From positions 18,964-30,935 of the forward strand of contig KQ482044.1 in assembly GCA_001430745.1 (NCBI GenBank): 11,972 bases of DNA, written 5' to 3'. The translations under genes were made by a program, and so were the position numbers. Below, in pieces: positions 1 through 7,576 of the stretch; positions within the stretch are counted from its first letter, which is position 1, and each line of letters starts with the position of its first letter. Under the pieces are notes generated by a model, which did no database searches, was not told the DNA's origin, and saw only the letters and a program-made list of their open reading frames with translations. Source of the DNA: Auxenochlorella pyrenoidosa. Taxonomy: Eukaryota > Chlorophyta > Trebouxiophyceae > Chlorellales > Chlorellaceae.

Positions 1-1767
1 CGCAACGCCCGGATGAGCGAGGCCCTCACAAGCACCACAAATGACAAGCAGGGAGCGAGGCGCCGCATGGAGCGCCGCAGTTCAGCGCTCCGCGTGCGCC
101 GCTGGGCAGGCGGAGCGCCCCGCCTGCGCATGTGCGCAGGCTCAGGTTTCAGGCAACAGACAGGACTGCGGCACCCACCACAGCGGGCACGGCGTCGTCG
201 GACAGGCAGCCCGCAGCACGCTGGTTGAGCAGCGTGGCCAGCTTGGCGTAACCCTCGCTCTCCTCACGCAGCAGGTTGAACCTGGGGCGGGGTGCGGGGG
301 CAGCACAGGGTGGGCTGGCAGGGGCGCTTCGGGAGGGCCCCTCCCTGCTGGGCGGCCAGGCCCCGCTGGAGCACCGCCCCGACGTATGAGGGTCACAGCT
401 GGGCGGCACCTCGTTCTCCTTCCTCTCGAATCTTGCAGGCGCAGTGGTTTGATCCATACACTCCACCACCAACCTCAACAACCCACACCCACGGCCCCCA
501 TTCAGACGCAACATCGCAACACTCGGGAGCTCCCGGGCGCCTCACTTGCGCTGCTGGTAGACGTGCTTGGTGTGGCTGCGGATCTCTTTCTTGCGCCACA
601 GCTCCTTGTTCACCACCAGGCCGCACCACTCGAAGAACTCGCCCTCCCCGCTCTCCATCAGCTGCTGCTTGGTCAGCTGCAGGGGGGGAGGCGGCGGCCA
701 CACGGGCCTCAGGTGGGGTGGCACAGCCAGACGGGCACTGTGGCCATGCACCCCGACTGTGCCCCAGCAGCTGCTGCCCCTTGGTACACCAAAACAGCTC
801 AAATGGGAGACGCCCTAGCAGGAACGAGGCTCGGCCAAGCGCTGCCCAGGCGACCGGCGCACCAGCTGCTCTTTCAGCAGGTCTTTGGCTGCATCTGCCA
901 GGCGTGTCTTCGCATCGCCGCTCGTGTCGCCCTCCACCTCTTGCCACGCATACCTGCACGGTCCAAGGTACAGGCCGCAGGGGGCGTGCAGGGCTCGCAC
1001 TGGTTCCAGCAGGCGGCGGACGAAAGGTCGCAGGGAACTGAAAGCTGCAGGGGCCTGCCTGCTGCCAACAGCGCGTCCCCAAGCTGCTGCACTTGCACCC
1101 CGTTCAGCTGCCACGGCCTGTCGCCAGCAGCTGCCGGGACACTGACCAGAGCGCATCCGCCAGGTCGGGCCCGAGCTCCTCTGTGCCACCCTGCGTGCCA
1201 CTGCTGCGGATGGCCACAGCCATCTTGTCGGCATTCAGCGAACCGCCTGCAGAGCAGGGTGTTGGAGGCGTGAGGCGCGGCATAGAACGCAGCCCTTGGT
1301 GGCAGCAAGCTGCAGCCCAGTCTGCATGTCACCGCATGCGCAGTCGCGAGCTGTGCAAGCTAGAGTGGGGCGCAGCGTGTGTGAGGGTGTGTGTGCAGGA
1401 TATCCGGGCAAGTAGGCGGCAAGCACGAGTGGCCGCCACAGCAGCGCACCCGCCACAGCGCGCGCCACATCGAGCAGAAATCGCTGCAGCGTGGCTGGCG
1501 TGACGCCCGGGATGGTGGCCCCCACATCGCTGACAACCACCTGCACGAAATGGGGAGCAGGCGTGGCAACAGGCGAGGCAGAGACACTTGAGGACAGCCC
1601 TGCTCTTGTTGCCGCCACCGCCTCCCGAGGGCGCAGCCTCCACTGCCGGCTGCAGCGCACCTTCACACGCTTCCCATACCTTCAATACACTCACGCACCT
1701 TGCCAGAGTTCAGGCCTTCAATGATTTCGGGCGTGAGCGCCGGTTTCTCAACCTGAGGGGCGCCCAT
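1..1767 (-). CDS. THO2: THO complex subunit 2 (THO2/THOC2), N-terminal part, runs off the left edge
   Basis: THO2/THOC2 is the large scaffold of the nuclear THO complex (TREX), which couples transcription to mRNA packaging and export. Reading the minus strand, exons are 1767-1699, 1540-1450, 1246-1147, 953-863, 676-546 and 281 to about 179. All introns are GT..AG and all five joins fit in phase. The spliced product starts MGAPQVEK and reaches the diagnostic FNLLREESEGYAKL at residues 162-175, preceded by TKHVYQQRK. Plant and animal THO2 share this segment almost word for word. Upstream pieces also follow the family: LTPEIIEGLNSGK, LQRFLLDVARAVAGG, and LADALWYAWQEVEG, whose W and G are completed across splice junctions. 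The first Met at 1767 is chosen because the joined exon 1 aligns with the family N-terminus. The end of exon 6 is uncertain (candidate donors at 178 and 161). A possible next exon begins near position 23 (ASLIRAL). The gene is divergent from the Maf gene. Identification is firm; the sixth exon border is not. Confidence 0.9.
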
Positions 1768-2263
1768 CCCGCTCTGAGGGCTGTCGGACGTGCTGTGCGA
1801 TGTTTGTGTTGCCTTTGAAAGCTTTCGTCACCCTAGGTTTGCAAGAAGAACGCGAGTTCTTGTGTTCGCGATGGGTGATGAGCAAAAGAGGCCCCGCCGG
1901 CCTATGCGGGTGCACTCTCCATGTTGGTGATCACTTTACCGACAACTATGCGTGTCTGGGACGGCTCTCAGTCATGCTGCGGTGCGTGCTCTCGGTGCGG
2001 TGCCGGCCTCCTCCTTGTTACACTGATCGGGCATGCGCAACATATCATCGACAATTGGTGCCAGCAGTTGCTCCTCCCATCGCCCTGTTCGGGCTCCGAT
2101 GCTCCTCGCAACATCGTCTGTGCTGTGCCCCCACGCAAAGGCGCTGCCCAGGACCCACAAGCTCGCCACTGCCCTTTCATCATCGCTGCCCAACCCGATC
2201 CGCGCCCAGCGCCAGGGCCGCCCTCGCTGCCGCCGCGCCACTGCCGCCACTAGCCCTCGAGCG
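1768..2263. promoter_or_regulatory. Divergent intergenic region between THO2 and the Maf gene (probable bidirectional promoter and 5' UTRs)
   Basis: About 0.5 kb separates the two divergent start codons, so both promoters and 5' UTRs must lie here or inside the genes. Roughly 1800-2060 is less GC-rich than the flanks. Towards 2264 the sequence becomes C-rich and purine-poor, as expected of a 5' UTR here. I see no convincing TATA box. An open frame runs from 2033 into the Maf start at 2264 and could instead be an N-terminal extension (see findings). Shared regulation is inferred only from spacing and orientation. Confidence 0.45.
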
Positions 2264-3782
2264 ATGCTGCTGGAGAACCTGCCCGCCCTGGAGGGCAAGC
2301 GCATCGTGCTGGCCTCGGCCAGCCCCCGCCGACGGGAGCTGCTCTCCCAGATGGGCCTGAAGTTTGAGGTGCGCCGGGAGCGGGGCAGTGCTGGAAGGAG
2401 GGCAGGCCACTGGGATGCCCCAGTTTTTCCATGCCATGCTGCTCCCTGCAATTCGCACCGGCCCCCACATCACTGCGCACAGGTGGTGGTGAGCAGCTTC
2501 GAGGAGACGCTGCCCAAGGACGAGTACAGCGCCGCCGACTATGCCCGCATGACGGCGACACACAAAGCGCTGGACGTGGCGCGCCTGCTGGCAGAGCGGG
2601 CGCAGCAGGCGGCAGCGCCCGGCAGCAGCCCCGCCGCCGCTGCTGCACCGCCAGCAGAAGCGGCGCCTGCAGAAGCGGCAGCAGTAGGCGCGTCGAGTGC
2701 GCAGCAGCAGGAGCAGCAGCAGCAGCAGCAGCAGCACGGCCCTCCGGTGCTGGTCATCGGCGCAGACACTGTTGTGGAGTATGGCGAACACATACTGGAG
2801 AAGCCGGCCGATGCGGAGGAGGCCGCCCGCGTGCTGCGCATGCTGAGCGGGCGGCGGCACCACGTGCACACGGTGAGCCGCGGGGCCGGCGCACGCCAGC
2901 CCGCAGGTCCCGGCTTGCCATAATGCTCTGCCCGCCCGGTAGCGTCCCCACTCCTCAGTTATTCTGCACCTCCCTTGCCTGCAGGGGGTGGCGCTGGTGA
3001 TGCCCACAGCCGAGGGCAAGGCAGGTGGGGCGGCTGCCTGCCCGCCGCATGGCTCATTTGTGCTGCAGCCCCATGCGCCCTTTAATGCCTCAACCTGGGG
3101 CAAGCTCCCTTCGGCCCCGCGTCGGCCCGTTCTGGCTCGCCCCGTCCTTGCAGCTCCAGCCAACTGGCCTGCCTCGCTCCTGCCGTGCGGCACGGCTGGG
3201 GCACGGGGTCAAGCGCTGTGTCCCGCCCGGGTGGGCCCCAGCCAAGCATGCCAACCCCGCACCGCACCGCCGCCATGCCTGCAGAGCCGCGGGTGCACAG
3301 CTTTGCGGTGACGACCAATGTGGAGTTTGATGAGCTGTCGGATGAGACCATCCAGGCCTACATCGCCTCGGGAGAGCCGTTTGACAAGGCGGGCAGCTAC
3401 GGTGCGGCTGCCGGGCGGGGCGCGGGCTGCCGGGGGCAGAGGCAAGATGCCTGGCGCCGCGCAATTCGGCGCCGAGGCCTCGGCGGTGCTGGCGACCAGC
3501 CACGTGCGGACTTCGCTGGCGGAGCGAGGCACCTTATCCCGCTGCAGGCAGCTGCTGGCTTGTGCGCACCTCTGGCTGACGCTCGCCCAAGCAAGCTCTC
3601 CCCCGCCCAAACCCACCCGCTCACCCCACCCCCCCACCCCCGCTGGTGCAGGCATCCAGGGCCTTGCGGGCAGCTTTGTGTGCGGCATCGAGGGCTGCTT
3701 CTTTAACGTGGTGGGCTTCCCGGTGCACCGGTTCGGGGTGGAGCTGGCGCAGCTGATCCGGGGCGGCCAGCTGCGCGTGTGA
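2264..3782 (+). CDS. Maf/HAM1-type nucleoside triphosphate pyrophosphatase (Maf-like protein, 5 exons, 260 aa)
   Basis: Maf proteins hydrolyse non-canonical or excess nucleoside triphosphates (dTTP, UTP or m7GTP, depending on subfamily) to monophosphate and pyrophosphate, cleaning the nucleotide pool. Exons are 2264-2368, 2483-2872, 2985-3024, 3285-3401 and 3652-3782. Joins are GT..AG and in phase, giving 260 aa, close to the family's usual 190-220 plus one insertion. Motifs appear in family order: [12 protein letters not shown] at residues 16-27, GADTVV with the catalytic-type Asp at about 130, [17 protein letters not shown], then AGSYGIQG, completed across intron 4. The C-terminus [13 protein letters not shown] is also typical. 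Between [14 protein letters not shown] and [10 protein letters not shown] sits an Ala/Pro/Gln-rich insertion (about residues 84-122), including a Gln run. The start at 2264 has G at -3 and lies just before the conserved core; in-frame ATGs at 2099 and 2033 could add an extension. I cannot assign substrate specificity. Intron 1 is in frame and open. Confidence 0.93.
2702..2737 (+). repeat. CAG trinucleotide repeat coding for glutamine
   Basis: Three CAG codons, one GAG, seven CAG codons and a CAC lie in frame in Maf exon 2, giving a run of Gln residues starting at residue 109, about 20 residues before the GADTVV active-site motif. The almost pure CAG composition suggests replication slippage and possible length variation between strains. 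Confidence 0.9.
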
Positions 3783-4547
3783 GCGCTTGTGTAAGCTTGC
3801 AGCCTGCGTATGCTTGCAGCCACCAACGCACTCCCTGCACTTTTGCGACGGCATGCCCCTGGCTCTCACGCATGCAAATTTGAGAATGCAGCACGCCATG
3901 CAGCATCGGCACAATGCCTTGTGCTTGCAGCGTCCTTCGGCCATGCAGGCATGCCGCAGGTCACAAGCTTTCCCCGCGGGGTGTCGTTCTGAATGCATGT
4001 GCCTGCTCGGCGGCGCCGCTATGTGTGCGCAACGGCAATGTTGCGCAAGCGGGGCTGCTAGCCTTTGTTCACGTGTGTTCATCAGTGCACATTTGCCATG
4101 TCATGTGCCGACCTGCGGGAAGGCCTGCTGGTTGGTTGAGTTGCAGCATGCAGCGGCACTTCCCCTGCCTTCGGTGGTCCCGCCACTAGGGGGAAGCTCC
4201 GGCATGGCGGTGGTACAGCAGTTCAGTGGCGGCTGCCTTTGCTCTCTGTTCATCAGTCCATGAGGCCTACCAGCACACTTGCCAGCTTTTCAGGACGAGC
4301 GCGCTCGGGAAACAGCCCCCTCCCGTCGACTGCTCAGTCCTGCTGACTGTTTCTAGCCTTTTGGCATGTGACCCGAAAACTCTCCGCATCGCTTCCCGCA
4401 ATTTCTTCGACACCTCTCACACCACGCTACTGCGTTGCGCCGCTCAACTGCACCAAACAACTCAGCCAAAAGGCGCACCGCTCCCTCCGGAGTCGCCGCC
4501 TTCCCGCGTCCCCATCCGCAACCCAGATTCCGCCCCACACGGCAGCC
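3783..4547. other. Intergenic: 3' flank of the Maf gene and 5' flank of the SBP gene
   Basis: No gene is supported in these 765 bases; the open frames are short and lack family features or splice-compatible partners. A TGTAA motif lies at 3790-3794, only 8 bases after the Maf stop, which is close for a poly(A) signal but is the only copy on this strand in the gap. The 10-base word GCTTGCAGCC occurs twice about 15 bases apart near 3795-3819. From about 4260 the sequence is C-rich and purine-poor, like a 5' UTR running into the SBP start. Confidence 0.6.
3790..3794 (+). terminator. Possible TGTAA poly(A) signal after the Maf gene
   Basis: TGTAA is the usual green-algal nuclear polyadenylation motif. 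This copy begins 8 bases past the Maf stop codon, so the implied 3' UTR would be only about 25-30 bases. That is unusually short, so the motif may be fortuitous. Confidence 0.3.
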
Positions 4548-6639
4548 ATGAGCTCTCTGGGCGTGGAGAAGACGCAGGGCGGCACGGCTCTTCCACCGGC
4601 GCCGCTGCCTGACGTCCGCCGCAAGCCGGGGCGCCCCGCGCACTGGTCCGGCTGCCAGGTCTGCGGCGTTGATGTGTCTAGCTACCGGTCCTTCCACCAA
4701 GTGAGGATGCTGGCGGTCTGGGGTACACGATGGGGGGTGAGCTGGAACTTGGGCCGTGCACTGCCCGGCTGGGGCAAGCTTTGAACGGGGCCTCCGGTAC
4801 GATACTGGTGTGACTGCACCGGTGACGGCGCTACACGCCGCTCAGCCCTTCCTGCTGCCGCAAAGCAAGCCCTTGCTTTCAGCTGGTTGGAGTTGTTGGC
4901 ATGGATGTGCTGGCTGGAGGGAGCCAGCTGCACGGGAGCCCCGTCATGCTGCATCCCCATCGGTCCCAGCGGCAGTATCCAGAACGAGCAGCCTGCCCGC
5001 CAGTCGTGGCCCCGCCAATGCAGGCAGCAATTCCTACTCTTCCTCTGCAAGCACTTCCCTCTCCTGCTTGAACGTTCCCCGCATGCACCATTTCAGTGCC
5101 GGCGGCTCCGTATGAGCAGCCTGCACAGCGCTCGCCTCCCCCTCGACCCGCCCTTGCCAGCATGCCCTGGTTGACCGCGGCCGTGCCCCATCCCTCCCCT
5201 CCCCACTGCTCCAGCGGTACCACATCTGCGCTGAGCATATGGCTGCCAACAGCATCGTGCGCAATGGGATCCAGCAGCGATTCTGCCAGGTGCGCCTCTG
5301 GGTTCCTGCCGCAGGTGTCTCCCAGCATGCCACAGGTGGCCTGGCATCGGTGCTCCACCACCAATGCGCGCTGCACCCTCATCCCGCCTGCAACACGCCC
5401 CCATGCCTGCAGCAATGCGGGCGCTTCCACACTCTGGACAGGTTTGGGCCCGGCATGCACAGCTGCCGGGAGCAGCTGGCGCGGCATGCGGAGCGGCGCC
5501 GCCGCATGCGCGCGCTGGCTGCAGAAGGGGCAGGCAGGGCGGTCGGCCGGCGGCGCACTGCCGCCGCACCACCGCGTGCCGTCCCAGCCAGCCCCTCTGG
5601 CATGGCACCGGCAGCCGCACCCGCCGGCAAGCGCCCACACTCTGCGCTGTCAGATGCCCGGGCGGAAGCCTCAGCTGGCGGGCCTGCCTCCCCAGGCCAC
5701 AGCCCTGGGTGCCTGGAGGCGCCTCTACGGCCTCAGTACGGCCTCAGTGGCAGCAGCACCAGTGCGCACAGCACCCGTGTCACCCCAGGCGCAGGCAAGG
5801 AGCAGGCAGCGACGCGCAGCCCAGCAGAGCCCAACCCCTCCTCCAGCTGCTCTGGCATGGATGCACTGCTGGCAGCAGCAGCCGGGGAGGAGGTGGCTGA
5901 GGCTGAAGCCGCGGCGGCCAAGCGGCCGCGGCAGATTGCGCGCCTGCGCTCCGACGCCAGCATGGGTGCCCAGCCGCTGCAGCCGCCGACGGCACTGTCG
6001 ATGGAACCAGACGTCGCATGGTTTGCTGCCCCAGCTGCCCAAGCAGCTGCACTCGCCGCCACCAGCCAGCAGGCCACCAGCAGTGGCCGCCTGCCGCTGC
6101 CGAGGCAGCCCTCTGGCCAGCCCTCTGCTGTGCTGCCAATGCCGGCGCACATCCTGTGGGCGCTGCCGCCCGAGGCATCTGCCGTGCTGCCACCTGCTGC
6201 GCCAGCACAGCCCGTGCTGCCGTCGCCGCCAATGAGGCCCAGCGGGCTCCCAGCGCCGTGCTCCCCCGCTGATCAGCCTGGCGCTGGGCCTGCTGCGCTC
6301 ACTCTGGCTCCGCTGCTGCACTGGCTGCTGGCAGCCCAGGCCATGCGAGGGCCGCCAGGCCTGGCAACCGCTGGGCTGGTGCAGCCTGCCCCAGCCTTTT
6401 CTTGCACAGCCCTTGCACAGGTGTCTGCAGCACTGCGTTTGGCAGCAGCGCAGCAGGCGCAGCAGGTGCAGGAGGCGCAGCAAGCAGCACAAACGCAGGC
6501 ACAGCACCTGCTGCTGGCAGCCCGCCAGCGCGGGCAGCTGCAGCTGCAGCAGGAGCAGCGCGTGGCCGGTCTGTTCCAGGCAGCGGTTGAGGGCCTGATG
6601 CCCACTATCCTGGCATTGCACCGCCAGCAGGCCCTGTGA
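4548..6639 (+). CDS. SBP-domain (SQUAMOSA promoter-binding protein-like) transcription factor, 3 exons, 484 aa
   Basis: SBP proteins are plant and green-algal nuclear transcription factors that bind DNA with a GTAC core through a two-zinc domain. Exons are 4548-4700, 5215-5289 and 5413-6639; all joins are phase 0. The domain spans about residues 36-108. Zinc site 1 is C36, C39, C56, H59; site 2 is C75, C78, H82, C94 (RFCQQCGRFH, then an 11-residue spacer to Cys). The Arg-rich ARHAERRRRMR that follows stands where the family has its nuclear-localisation signal. Site 1 spacing is C-x2-C where land-plant proteins have C-x4-C; all other spacings are canonical. The rest is low-complexity Pro/Ala/Ser/Gln, with a basic KRPR patch near residue 246 and a Gln/Ala-rich probable coiled coil at about 412-466. 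The start at 4548 has a good context (GCAGCCATGA). Candidate roles known for algal relatives, such as copper response, cannot be assigned from sequence alone. Confidence 0.92.
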
Positions 6640-7576
6640 CGGGACTGCCACCTGGCTTGTCCCCCATGCAGCCCATACCGGTACCCAGCATTTGCTACTA
6701 GACACACTGCGTACGCGAGTGCAACGCATTCTTTGGCAGCTGCGCCGAGCAGCTGCCTGACATGCCCGTCCCAACGGCTCCACAGCTGCAGGTTGTTCAG
6801 TGCCTTGCCGATGCATTTTGTTGTGTATTGACTCCCTGCGGGCCCCGCCTGCATTGCCTCTTGCCCTTTGATTTTGAATCCCGTCTCAAGCCTCCTTTCC
6901 CCTGTCAATGCCAATTCTCAAATGCAGAGGTTGCCCGCAAGCCCCCTTGCCTGTCCCAAGCTGACAAATCACCAACAAACTTTGCAGCCTCCCAGCGCGG
7001 CTCCCCTGTGCACCACTGTGGCTCATCCATGGGCCTCCATCTCTATCCAAAACCAATGGCAGTGTGCAGGCCCTTGCACTGCCTCAAGTCACAAGCCTCC
7101 AAGCCAAATCATTGCACACTTTCAACGCGCGATCTCCCACCTGCTCTGCACCCCAAAGAGCACACCCTGCCTGCACTGCGCGGCTGCCCACCGCAAGCGC
7201 TCCAACCATGCGCCCCCTGTTCATGCCCACTTCCTTGCAAGAAATTCCTTCCAATTCGCACCTGCTTCCGAATCCCTTGCCCCTCTCACCGAGAGGTGCC
7301 GTATTCGCCCATACCACAGCAACTAGCCGCAGCTCTGCACCAGCCCCTTCGAGGCGGCTCCCCGCAAGCCATCTGTCAAGTCACATGAATCAGGTCAGAA
7401 CAGGTGTGGCTCTCAAGGGAACAGCGCAGGGGTCGGGTGCATGAAGGGAAGAGATTCCAGGGAATATGCAGGGTGGGGCGCTGCTTGCGAGTGGGACAGG
7501 CCCACGCAGCGTGCACTGCGGCACGCGCACCGCTGCAGCTGGCTGCCATGAGCTGGCTGCCAGCCCCAAAAACGTA
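6640..7576. other. Convergent 3' UTRs of the SBP gene (plus) and the gene 4 locus (minus)
   Basis: No coding gene is supported here, although one plus-strand frame stays open for 208 codons (6762-7388); its product lacks any recognisable domain. Base composition changes along the gap. About 6880-7390 is C-rich and G-poor on the plus strand, while 7400-7576 is G-rich on the plus strand, that is C-rich on the minus strand. I read this as the SBP 3' UTR ending, and the opposing gene's 3' UTR beginning, near 7390. No TGTAA was found in either orientation, so the cleavage sites are unknown. Confidence 0.5.

Noticed and set aside
1..23. Seventh THO2 exon (ASLIRAL)
   Set aside because: It resembles the family's SLIG-type segment after FNLLREE, but the acceptor phase fits only one of the candidate donors and just 23 bases are visible, so it is not listed as a separate exon.
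41..1273. 410-codon plus-strand open frame opposite THO2
   Set aside because: It is antisense to five in-phase THO2 exons and crosses all their introns; the product is low-complexity with no recognisable domain. Long open antisense frames are expected in GC-rich DNA.
2018..2022. TTACA (TGTAA on the minus strand) upstream of THO2
   Set aside because: It lies upstream of the THO2 start rather than after a minus-strand stop codon, so it cannot be a 3' end signal for a gene seen here.
2180..3193. 337-codon minus-strand frame opposite the Maf gene
   Set aside because: Covers Maf exons and introns alike, and its Cys/Arg/Leu-rich product is the antisense of the CAG repeat and surrounding exons.
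3861..3885. ATGCAAAT octamer-like word
   Set aside because: Octamer motifs matter in animals; a single copy in an algal 3' flank has no support.
4213..4216. GTAC cores near the SBP gene (4213, and two in intron 1 near 4728 and 4797) as autoregulatory sites
   Set aside because: GTAC is the core bound by SBP proteins, but a 4-base word is expected about this often by chance and the flanks show no shared extended pattern.
5725..6816. 363-codon minus-strand frame opposite SBP exon 3
   Set aside because: The sense frame continues directly from a canonical SBP domain; the antisense product is compositional (Cys, Arg, Gln, Leu).
6762..7388. 208-codon plus-strand frame between the SBP gene and gene 4
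   Set aside because: Lies in C-rich, G-poor UTR-like sequence where stops are rare; no domain, and no splice-linked partner.
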